Assembly (NCBI GenBank): GCA_019637225.1
Contig: JAHBWC010000077.1
Coordinates: 1-38,598, forward strand
Reading direction: 5' to 3'
DNA length: 38,598 bases
DNA from: Labilithrix sp.
Lineage (GTDB): Bacteria; Myxococcota_A; Polyangia; Polyangiales; Polyangiaceae
A model generated the notes under the pieces. The model saw only the letters and a program-made list of their open reading frames with translations. It was not told the DNA's origin and searched no databases. A program made the translations under genes and the position numbers. Positions 8,722 to 16,300 of the stretch are shown here, piece by piece. Positions within the stretch are counted from its first letter, which is position 1; every line of letters starts with the position of its first letter.

Positions 8722-8750
8722 AACGTACGGAAGCAAAGGCTCTCTCGCAA
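8722..8750 (-). promoter_or_regulatory. Sigma-70-like promoter for the 7322-8623 lipoprotein
   Basis: On the minus strand TTGCGA (8745-8750) and TACGTT (8722-8727) are separated by exactly 17 bp. The predicted start near 8715 would leave a leader of about 90 nt. The -35 matches TTGACA at four of six positions and the -10 matches at T1, A2 and T6. Confidence 0.4.
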
Positions 8751-8875
8751 GGAAAGAAGCTCTGCTGTGTCGCTGGGGCAACACTCACGCAACGCGCGTC
8801 GCCGACCGCGATCGCAATGTCATAGGGCGCACGCCCGCCCTTGCGCGTCCCCGCTTCCTCTGGAATGAGGGAAGC

Positions 8876-10282
8876 GTGCCTCATTCCTCTCGTCGTTCCG
8901 CGTGGATGCTCGCGGCCTCAATCCCGCTGGCCGTCGCCGCGGCGTCTTGCGACAGGTCGCAAGGTCGCAGCGCGCCGGCGTCGAGCGCGTCGCCGATCGC
9001 GAGCGCTCCACCTCCCGCCGACGGTGGAATCGCCGAGGCGTCAACCTCCGCGGCCCTGCCGCCCTCTGCGCCGCCCGCGGATCTCAACGTGCTCGTCTTG
9101 TCGATCGACAGCCTCCGCGCGGACATGCCGTGGAGCGGCTACCCGCGCGCGATCGCGCCGCGCCTCACCGAGCTCGAGAAGCGCGCGGTCAGCTACACGC
9201 GCGCGTACGCGATCTCCTCGTACACGTCGATGAGCCTCGGCGGCTTCCTCGGAGGCAAGCTGCCGAGCGGGATGAAGCGGAGCGGCTTCTTCTTCGGGAA
9301 GTACGCGCCGGAGAATGTGCTCTTTCCCGAGGTCCTCCAGGCGAGCGGCGTCCGCACGATCACGGCGCATGCGCACGGCTACTTCAAGGGGGCGGGGTTC
9401 GAGCAGGGCTTCGACCACTACGAGCTCGTCCCGAACATCGTCTTCAGGAACGACACCGATCCGAACGTCACGAGCCCGGAGCATGTCGCCCTCGCGATGA
9501 AGCTCCTCTCGGATCCGGCCCTCGACGAAAAGAAGTTCTTCGCGTGGTTCCACTTCCTCGATCCCCACGACGTCTACGTCGCGCACGACAAGGACGGGAT
9601 CGGGCCGTACGGCCCGACGCCTCGCGACAAGTACGACGCCGAGGTGACCTTCACCGATCGTCACCTGGGCACGCTGCTCGACTTCGTCGACGCGAAGCCG
9701 TGGGGCAAGCGCACCGTCATCGTCGTCACGGCCGACCACGGCGAGGCGTTCGGCGAGCACGGGCAGTTCGCCCATGGCTTCGAGCTCTGGGAGAACCTCG
9801 TGCGCGTGCCGATGTTCCTCGTCGTTCCCGGCGTCGCGCCGAAGCGCATCGACGTCCCGCGGAGCACGCTCGATCTGGCGCCGACGATCCTCGAGCTGAT
9901 GGGCGTCGACGCGAAGGCGACGACGGACGGCGGCGCGCTCGGCCTCGAGGGCAAGAGCCTCGTCTCCGAGTGGACCTCGTCCTCCGCGCCGGAGGAGCGC
10001 GACGTCGTGCTCGATCTCCCCATGACGAGCGACAACGACAAGCGCCGCGCGATCGTCCACGGGACGTGGAAGATCATCGCGTACGGGAAAGAGGAGACGC
10101 TCCGCCTCTACGATCTCGCCGCCGATCCCGAGGAGAAGAACGCGATCACGCGCGGCGAGCAGTTCGACGCGATGGCCGCGCGCTACCGCCAGCTCGCGAA
10201 GAACATCCGCGAGGTGGCGCCCTACGCGTGCGGCGTGACGTGCCTGAACCGCGCGTACGTGAAGGCCGGCGGCGCCAAGTGA
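8876..10282 (+). CDS. Sulfatase/alkaline-phosphatase-superfamily lipoprotein lacking the formylglycine motif
   Basis: A protein of 468 residues from GTG 8876, preceded by GAGGG; ATG 8906 is an alternative but would shorten the signal. The signal ends VAAASC (Cys25), a lipobox, then a Ser/Ala/Pro tether. The domain from about 70 matches the sulfatase fold: LNVLVLSIDSLRAD (Asp78, metal), SSYTSMSLGGFLGG at the nucleophile site, HFLDPHD (227-232), VVTADHGEAFGEHG (Asp287 and His288, metal) and FAHGFELWENLVRVP (His300). At the nucleophile site the sulfatase C/S-x-P-x-R signature is absent; Thr117 or a nearby Ser is the best candidate. It may therefore be a phosphodiesterase, phosphotransferase or another hydrolase of this superfamily. 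It is attached to the envelope and divergent from the preceding lipoprotein gene. Confidence 0.83.
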   Translation: MPHSSRRSAWMLAASIPLAVAAASCDRSQGRSAPASSASPIASAPPPADGGIAEASTSAALPPSAPPADLNVLVLSIDSLRADMPWSGYPRAIAPRLTELEKRAVSYTRAYAISSYTSMSLGGFLGGKLPSGMKRSGFFFGKYAPENVLFPEVLQASGVRTITAHAHGYFKGAGFEQGFDHYELVPNIVFRNDTDPNVTSPEHVALAMKLLSDPALDEKKFFAWFHFLDPHDVYVAHDKDGIGPYGPTPRDKYDAEVTFTDRHLGTLLDFVDAKPWGKRTVIVVTADHGEAFGEHGQFAHGFELWENLVRVPMFLVVPGVAPKRIDVPRSTLDLAPTILELMGVDAKATTDGGALGLEGKSLVSEWTSSSAPEERDVVLDLPMTSDNDKRRAIVHGTWKIIAYGKEETLRLYDLAADPEEKNAITRGEQFDAMAARYRQLAKNIREVAPYACGVTCLNRAYVKAGGAK

Positions 10283-10436
10283 ACAGCTGTCCAAAGGATC
10301 GGACGGCTCGGTGAGCTCGAGGGGTGATGCCCCTCGAGCAAGGATGATGCGCCTCTGCCGCACCGCCGCAGTGACGGAGGCGACGGCTCGTCGCGTGCTC
10401 CGCGTCGTGAACCGAGCGCCGCGCGCGAGCGCGCGG

Positions 10437-10442
10437 TATAGG
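10437..10442 (+). promoter_or_regulatory. Possible -10 element for gloB
   Basis: TATAGG stands out in a GC-rich gap 49 nt before the gloB start. Transcription from it would begin near 10449, at the foot of the leader hairpin. I see no convincing -35 element at 16-18 bp, so this is tentative. Confidence 0.3.
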
Positions 10443-10444
10443 TT

Positions 10445-10480
10445 GCGCGGCCCCGCCCAGCTCCACCTGGGCGGCCGCGC
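10445..10480 (+). promoter_or_regulatory. Strong hairpin in the gloB 5' leader
   Basis: CCGCCCAG (10453-10460) pairs with CTGGGCGG (10467-10474) around a CTCCAC loop, and GCGCGG (10445-10450) pairs with CCGCGC (10475-10480) after a two-base bulge. The 14-bp structure ends two bases before the GGAG ribosome binding site (10482-10485) of gloB. It could shield or stabilise the start region of the transcript. Confidence 0.55.
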
Positions 10481-10490
10481 TGGAGAAACG

Positions 10491-11336
10491 ATGCGCATCG
10501 TCCCGATCCCCTGCCTCTCGGACAACTACGCCTACCTGCTCGTGTGCCGCGAGACGAAGGAGGCCGCGATCGTCGACGTCTCGGAGGCAGGCCCGGTCCT
10601 CGGCGCGATCGACCTGGGGGCGGGGACGCAGGACAGCCGCCGCGATCTCTCCACGCTCGCCAACCACAACCGCGAGGACGTCCGCATCGTCGCCATCCTC
10701 GCCACGCACCACCACTACGATCACGTCGGGGGCAACGAAGAGGTCCGCTCGAAGCTCGGCATCGATCGCGTCTACGGTCACGCGAGCGATCGCGGCCGCA
10801 TCCCGGGACAGACGCAGTACCTCCAGGAAGGCGACACGTTCGAGATCGGGCGGCTCGGCGTCCGCGCGCTCCACATTCCGGGGCACACGCTCGGCGCCGT
10901 CGCCTATGTCGTGACGCACGAGCCCGACGATCCGGTCGTCTTCACCGGCGACACGCTCTTCATCGGCGGGTGCGGACGCCTCTTCGAGGGCGATCCGCCG
11001 ATGATGCTCGAGTCCCTCTCGAAGCTCGCGGCGCTCGATCCGCGCACCAGGGTGTACTGCGGGCACGAGTACACCGAGTCGAACCTGCGGTTCGCCGCGC
11101 ACGTCGAGCCGGCGAACGCCGCCGTGAGTCAGGCGCGCGCGAGGGCCGCGCAGCTCCGCAAGGAGGGCAGGCCGACGATGGGCGCCACGATCGGCGAGGA
11201 GCTCACGTACAACCCCTTCTTGCGGACGTCGTCGCAGGCCATCCGGAAGACGCTGGGGATCGCGGACTCCGCTTCGCCCGCCGACGCGCTCGGCGCGATC
11301 CGCAAGGCGAAGGACTCGTTCAAGATCGGCGCCTGA
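10491..11336 (+). CDS. gloB: Hydroxyacylglutathione hydrolase (glyoxalase II)
   Basis: A protein of 281 residues from ATG 10491, with GGAG at 10482-10485. It is a metallo-beta-lactamase-fold enzyme: THHHYDH (72-78) is the dinuclear metal motif, GHT with His132, GDTLF with Asp154, GGCGRLFEG (159-167), and YCGHEYT with His192. The C-terminal helical part has NPFLR (241-245), typical of the glutathione-binding half of GloB. Glyoxalase II hydrolyses S-D-lactoylglutathione to D-lactate and glutathione in methylglyoxal detoxification. A stretch of about 15 residues (about 40-56, LGAGTQDSRRDLST) looks inserted relative to enterobacterial GloB. The gene appears monocistronic: it faces a minus-strand lipoprotein gene 30 bp downstream. 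It may use a thiol other than glutathione. Confidence 0.92.
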   Translation: MRIVPIPCLSDNYAYLLVCRETKEAAIVDVSEAGPVLGAIDLGAGTQDSRRDLSTLANHNREDVRIVAILATHHHYDHVGGNEEVRSKLGIDRVYGHASDRGRIPGQTQYLQEGDTFEIGRLGVRALHIPGHTLGAVAYVVTHEPDDPVVFTGDTLFIGGCGRLFEGDPPMMLESLSKLAALDPRTRVYCGHEYTESNLRFAAHVEPANAAVSQARARAAQLRKEGRPTMGATIGEELTYNPFLRTSSQAIRKTLGIADSASPADALGAIRKAKDSFKIGA

Positions 11337-11366
11337 GAGAGGAGCTCGCGCGAGGGCGAGGGCCGA

Positions 11367-11828
11367 TCAGGGGCCCTGGTTGCCGAAGGGGTTTCCGCAC
11401 TGCGCGTCGCAGGCGTCGAGCGCCTGGATGCACGCCTGCGCCTGCGCGCCGCCGCACGACTGGTTCCAGCAGTTGTCGTCGCACTGCTGGTTCTGGCAGC
11501 TCTCCGAGCAGCTCCAGTACTGCGCCGCGGCGCCGGTCGCGGCGCACTGGTCGAAGCACGCCATCGGATCGTTGTTCGGCGGGGGCGTGTTGTCGGGCGG
11601 GGGCGTGTTGTCGGCCGGCGGCGGGGGCGTGTTGTCGGTCGACGTGTCGTTGGTCGTCTGCTTCGTGTTGTTCTTCTTCTTCTTCGTGGTCGACGCGCCC
11701 GACGTCTCCTCCTCGTCGTCCTCGTACCCGTCGAACGGCTGGACCACCGGCTGGCTGCACCCGATCGACGCCAGGATGCTCGCGAGGGCGAGGGCCGCGG
11801 AGAAGGAGAGGAGAGAGGGCGTCTTCAT
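11367..11828 (-). CDS. Small Cys-rich lipoprotein with DNTPPP repeats
   Basis: A protein of 153 residues from ATG 11828, with AAGGAG 11 nt upstream; an in-frame ATG 51 nt earlier would add a basic extension. The signal ends ASIGC, a good lipobox. The mature chain starts acidic (DGYEDDEEET), runs through a Thr/Lys/Asn stretch, then three DNTPPP-type repeats (DNA 11575-11640), and ends in a compact domain with about ten Cys (MACFDQCAAT, WSCSESCQNQQCDDNC, SCGG, ACIQALDACDAQC). The regular Cys spacing suggests a disulfide-bonded or metal-binding extracellular knot. I do not recognise a named family; similar Cys-rich tails are common in myxobacterial lipoproteins. Confidence 0.78.
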   Translation of the reverse strand: MKTPSLLSFSAALALASILASIGCSQPVVQPFDGYEDDEEETSGASTTKKKKNNTKQTTNDTSTDNTPPPPADNTPPPDNTPPPNNDPMACFDQCAATGAAAQYWSCSESCQNQQCDDNCWNQSCGGAQAQACIQALDACDAQCGNPFGNQGP

Positions 11829-11904
11829 CTTGCGTCGAGCTCCTTTGCTGCGTGGCTTCGCAGCGTTGCGAGACCTCATTGCACCCCGCGGACCAAGCGC
11901 CCAC

Positions 11905-11922
11905 GGAGGTGGGATCACCTCC
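11905..11922 (-). promoter_or_regulatory. Hairpin containing a perfect extended Shine-Dalgarno and its complement
   Basis: GGAGGTG (11905-11911) and CACCTCC (11916-11922) pair around GGAT. On the plus strand GGATCACCTCC equals the 3' end of 16S rRNA; on the minus strand it reads GGAGGTGATCC, the ideal ribosome-binding sequence, folded onto its own complement. It lies about 77 nt before the minus-strand Cys-rich lipoprotein start and may sit in its leader. Confidence 0.4.
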
Positions 11923-12060
11923 CGAACGCCGCGAATCGACGGAAATCCGCGCCTGATCTGGATCCTCGAGGGCACGAACGCCAACTCCGCGAAATACCGG
12001 ATCCGGAGGGATCCCACGTACCTAGTCGCCTCATGTAGGCAACCGCTCGCGGCGCGTGGC

Positions 12061-12216
12061 AGCGCGCTGCCGGCGTGAAGCGCACGGGCTCGCGTCGTGG
12101 CGCGATGCACGCGTCAGCGTTGCTGCCGGCGTGAAGCGCACGCGTACGCGGCAACGCGCTCCGAGCGTGAAGCGCATGCGCGCTCGTCAGCGCGCTGCCG
12201 GCGTGAAGCGCACGCG
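12061..12216. repeat. Four-copy direct repeat, 36-bp period in copies 2-4
   Basis: The core GCTGCCGGCGTGAAGCGCA or a close variant occurs four times; the GCGTGAAGCGCA part starts at 12073, 12129, 12165 and 12201, giving spacings of 56, 36 and 36 bp. Copies 1, 2 and 4 share the full core, while copy 3 is diverged (CTCCGAGCGTGAAGCGCAT). The array occupies most of the 457-bp gap between the Cys-rich lipoprotein start and the stop of the next minus-strand gene (11829-12285). Besides this and the hairpin at 11905, I see no gene in the gap. Confidence 0.8.
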
Positions 12217-12285
12217 CCTCCTCCGCGCACGTGCCCTCGTCCGCACGCGCCTCGCGCGAGCTCACGTCGTGGACACGTCGCGCCG

Positions 12286-12930
12286 TCAGCGCGACTGGGC
12301 GGCGTGCGCGGGGCTCTCGAGCCGCGCCATGATCTCCGGCGCGACGAAGTAGCTGAGCACGCCGGCGAGGATCCCGGCGGCGATCCACACGGCCAGCGGC
12401 GCGCCGCCGGTCGCGAAGCGCACGCTGTTCGACCCGGTGCCCGCCGCCGGGTCGACGGCGAGGGCACTCGCGGGCGTCGACGGGCTCGCGGTCCGAAAAT
12501 GCGGGATCGGCGCGGCGCCGGCCGGCGAAGGCCGCGGGCTCCGGTACGTGTTGCCGCCGGGCATGACGTCGAGCGCGTCCCGGTCGAGCGCCATGGTCGG
12601 GTTCTCGTCGTCGAAGCTGTCCTGCTTGTGGCGAACGATCGGCGGGTTGATCGAGGGGACGTACGGCGTGGGGATGACGTCGTTGCGGTAGACGTCGCCG
12701 CCGGGCGGCGTCGGCAACCGGCGCCCCGGCGCGGGCGTCGAGACGCGCGCGGTCGCGGGCGGCGGGACCGGCGTGCGGATGTGCCCCGCCGGAACCGAGG
12801 GCTTGCGCACGCGTGGCTTCCCGAGCGCGACGGCCCCGGTCGTCGACGTATTCGCCGTCGCGGGCGTGAGCGCTTTCGCTTCACCCGTGAAGCGGAGCTG
12901 ACGCGCGTTGCCGGGAAGGACGAAGGACAT
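12286..12930 (-). CDS. Pro-rich single-pass membrane protein of unknown function
   Basis: A protein of 214 residues if started at ATG 12930; no clear ribosome binding site precedes it, so the start is uncertain. Residues 1 to about 175 are Pro/Thr/Ala-rich and probably disordered, with a conserved-looking acidic segment QDSFDDENPTMALDRDALDV in the middle. Near the C-terminus APLAVWIAAGILAGVLSYFV is one strong membrane helix followed by a short tail. The layout (long soluble N-terminal part, C-terminal anchor, no signal peptide) suggests a tail-anchored cytoplasmic-facing protein. The Thr-rich motif could be a phosphorylation or FHA-recognition site, but that is speculation. It is divergent from ileS across a 390-bp gap. 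Confidence 0.65.
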   Translation of the reverse strand: MSFVLPGNARQLRFTGEAKALTPATANTSTTGAVALGKPRVRKPSVPAGHIRTPVPPPATARVSTPAPGRRLPTPPGGDVYRNDVIPTPYVPSINPPIVRHKQDSFDDENPTMALDRDALDVMPGGNTYRSPRPSPAGAAPIPHFRTASPSTPASALAVDPAAGTGSNSVRFATGGAPLAVWIAAGILAGVLSYFVAPEIMARLESPAHAAQSR

Positions 12931-13097
12931 GGGCCCATCGGGACCGGAGCACGCCGTGTTCCATGGCGCCGCTCGGATCTGGGGCGAAAATTTCAGCGTT
13001 TTTGGCGCGTTCTCAGCCGTGTGGCGGGGGGCCGTACAGTCACCTACTGGATCGACGAACCACCAGATGGGGGGCCCGCCGGCGCGCCGCCTCACTT

Positions 13098-13145
13098 CGA
13101 GGGCGGCTCCCACGCGGAGCTCGAGGGCAGCTCCCACGCGGCTCG
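13098..13145. repeat. 24-bp tandem duplication upstream of ileS
   Basis: Two 24-bp units, 13098-13121 and 13122-13145, share CGAGGGC-x-GCTCCCACGCGG. They sit in the 390-bp gap (12931-13320) between the membrane-protein gene and ileS. The gap also holds an A/T-rich patch at about 12983-13003, likely part of a promoter, and the structured leader at 13181-13274. Confidence 0.7.
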
Positions 13146-13180
13146 GCTCGACCGCGGCGGCTGCGCTCGTCGCGCGAGGA

Positions 13181-13274
13181 GGCGCGTCCCCCGCGCAGCG
13201 CGGGGGCGTGCCCGAGCGGCCCTGGTGCGGGGTCGTGCTACCAGAGGCTCGATTCCCCTGGTAAGACGCTCCCC
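13181..13274 (+). promoter_or_regulatory. Structured ileS leader with alternative, partly tRNA-like folds
   Basis: Hairpin A pairs 13181-13194 with 13200-13212 (core CCCCCGC/GCGGGGG, one T bulge and one G-U pair). A second set of pairings would use 13202 onward: GGGGGCGT (13202-13209) with ACGCTCCCC (13266-13274), CCCG/CGGG like a D-arm, and CCAGAGG/CCCCTGG (one mismatch) around a CTCGATT loop that resembles a T-arm. No anticodon arm is present. The two folds share bases, so they would exclude each other. This lies 47 nt before ileS. Function is inferred from position only. Confidence 0.35.
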
Positions 13275-13320
13275 TGCGCGGCTCCGCTTCGGCGCCGACG
13301 ACCCCGCACCGACCATCCCG

Positions 13321-16300
13321 ATGACCACGCCCCGCTTCGACAAGGTCCGGCCCGAGCTCGACTTTCCGCGCGACGAGCGCGAAATCCTCTCGTTCTGGAA
13401 GGACGCGCGCATCTTCGACGAGTCGCTCGCCCGGACGGCGAACGGCGCGCCCTTCGTCTTCTACGAGGGCCCGCCGACGGCGAACGGCCTGCCGCACAAC
13501 GGGCACGTCCTCACGCGCGTCATCAAGGACCTCTTCCCCCGCTACAAGACCATGCGCGGCTACCACGTCGCGCGGAAGGCCGGATGGGACACCCACGGCC
13601 TCCCGGTCGAGGTCGAGGTCGAGAAGGAGCTCCGGATCCACGGCAAGGCCGCCATCGAGGAGTACGGCGTCGAGCCCTTCGCGAAGAAGTGCATCGAGTC
13701 GGTCTTCCGCTACACGAAGGAGTGGGAGGACCTCACCGACCGCGTCGCGTTCTGGGTCGACCTCGAGAGCGCGTACGTCACCTACCACCGCTCGTACGTC
13801 GAGAGCGTCTGGTGGGCGCTCTCCGAGCTCTTCAAGAAGGGCCTCCTCTACCAGGGCCACAAGGTCGTCTGGTGGTGGGCGCAGGGCGGCACGGCGCTGA
13901 GCTCCGCCGAGGTCGGCCTCGGCTACAAGGACGTCGACGATCCGTCGGTCTTCGTCGCGTTCCCGTTCGCCGACGAGCCGGCCAAGCGCGCGCTCGCCGT
14001 CTGGACGACGACCCCGTGGACGCTGCCGTCGAACATGTACGCGGCGGTCAACCCGAAGCTCGCGTACGTCGTCGTCAAGGGCGATCCCGACAAGGTCAAG
14101 GCCGGCTGGGCGAAGAAGGCCCTCGAGCGCGAGCTCGTCGTCGCCGAGGCGCTCGTCGAGTCGATCGCGAAGAAGCTCGGCACGACGCTCACCGTCGTCG
14201 AGACCGTCGCGGCGAGCGCGCTCGTCGGCAAGAAGTACCTCCCGCCGTTCGACGTGTTCGCCGAGCCGTCGCCCGAGGGCGAGGCCGTCCCGGACACCGC
14301 CTGGCGCGTGATCGCGGCCGACTTCGTGACGATCGACGCCGGCACCGGCATCGTCCACATCGCGCCCGCGTTCGGCGAGGACGACTTCCAGGCCCACCGC
14401 AAGCTCGTGGGCGGCGAGGCGCGGATCTTCTGCGCCGTGAAGCCCGACGGCACGTTCATCGACGCGATGGCCAAGGTCGGCGCCGCGTCGGGCAAGACCT
14501 ACGCGGGCCGCTGGGTGAAGGACGCCGACAAGGACCTCATCGAGGAGCTCAAGGAGCGCGGCGCGCTCGTCCACGCCGAGACCTACCGCCACCCGTACCC
14601 GTTCTGCTGGCGCTCCGACAACGATCCGTTGATCCAGCTCGCGCGCCCCGCCTGGTACATCCGCACGACGTCGCTGAAGGACCAGGCGATCGCGAACAAC
14701 CGGGCCGTCCAGTGGCTGCCGGAGCACATCAAGGAAGGCCGCATGGGCGACTTCCTCGCGAACAACGTCGACTGGGCGCTCTCGCGCGAGCGCTACTGGG
14801 GCACGCCCCTCAACGTCTGGGTGAACGACGTCACCGGCAAGCTGGAAGCGCCGGCGAGCGTCGACGAGATCCTCGCGAAGAACCCGCGCGCGTTCGACCA
14901 CTGGACCGCGGCGAAGACACAGGACCCGTCGCTCAGCGATCACCTCATGGTCCACAAGCCGTGGATCGATCAGGTGACATGGCAGAACGCGGGCGAGGAG
15001 GGCACGTACCGCCGCGTCCCCGAGGTCATCGACTGCTGGTTCGACTCCGGCTGCATGCCCTTCGCGCAGTGGGGCTTTCCGCACAGCGGGACCGACGACT
15101 TCAAGAAGAGCTTTCCGGCCGACTTCATCAGCGAGGCCATCGACCAGACGCGCGGGTGGTTCTACTCGCTCCTCATGATCTCGACGCTCGTCTTCGACGA
15201 GGAGACGCAGCAGCGCTACGGCCTCTCGCCGACGCGACCGATCCCGCACCCCTACAAGACGTGCATCGTCCTCGGGCACGTCTCCGACAAGGAGGGGAAG
15301 AAGGAGTCGAAGTCGAAGGGCAACTACACGCCGCCCGACGTCATCCTCGACGAGGTCCGGATGGACTTCGCCGTCCTCGACGGCGCGGACGTCGACGGCG
15401 TCGCCCCGAAGGAGGGCGTGGCCTTCATCGCCCGCGAGGACATGGAGGGCCTCGACCTCCAGGAAGGCGCGAAGATCCGCGTCTACGTCCCTGACGCGAG
15501 CGGTCGAGCCACGGGCGAGACGCGCGCGTTGACCGTTCAGCCGCACAAGAAGCTCCGTCGGCGCGTCGTCGTGCTCCACGAGAGCGATCGCGCCGCCGTC
15601 GGCGCCACGCCGACGAAGACCAAGGACGTGAAGCCCGTCGAGGTGCCGCGCCTGCCGAACGCCGAGCGCGTCTCGATCGTCGACCCGACGACGCCCGCGC
15701 CGGGCGCCGACGCGTTCCGCTGGTTCTTCTACGCGTCGAACCCGCCGTGGTCGAACACGCGGCACTCGCTCTCGAACGTCCGCGCGCTCCAGAAAGAGAC
15801 GCTCGTCAAGCTGAGGAACGTCTACTCGTTCTTCACCATCTACGCGAACATCGACGGCTTCGACCCGAAGGAGCCCGCGAGCGACGCGAAGAAGCGCTCG
15901 GAGATCGATCGCTGGATCCTCTCGGAGCTCCACCTCCTCGTCGACGCGGTCACGAAGGACCTCGACGCCTACGACCTCTACACGGCGACGGGCCGCATCA
16001 CGTCGTTCGTCGACGCGCTCTCGAACTGGTACGTGCGGCGCTCGCGCGATCGCTTCTGGGCGCCGCTCGAGGCGGGCGGCAAGCTCGGGGCCGACAAGCG
16101 CGCGGCGTACGAGACGCTCTGGGAGAGCCTGACGACGCTCGCGCGCGTCATGGCGCCGTTCACGCCGTACCTGGCCGACTCGATCTGGCGGAACCTCGTC
16201 GTGAAAGGCCAGGCGAACGACGACGCGAAGAGCGTCCACCTCGCCGGCTGGCCGTCGTCCGACCCGTCGCTCGTCGACGCGGGGCTCTCGCGCACCATCA

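Noticed and set aside
7349..8875. N-terminal extension of the sulfatase-fold gene
   Set aside because: The frame is open but runs antisense to a well-supported lipoprotein gene, and the signal peptide starts at 8876.
12061..12216. CRISPR array
   Set aside because: Repeat units with 36-bp period leave no distinct spacers of normal length, the repeats are diverged, and no cas gene is near.
11915..12388. Minus-strand protein with RALHAGSAL repeats
   Set aside because: The repeats are the translation of the 36-bp DNA array; there is no start signal, signal peptide or plausible codon use.
13202..13274. A true tRNA gene upstream of ileS
   Set aside because: D-arm and T-arm look-alikes are present, but there is no anticodon arm, position 54 is C instead of T, and the acceptor stem does not directly follow the T-arm. 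I keep it only as a leader-structure hypothesis.
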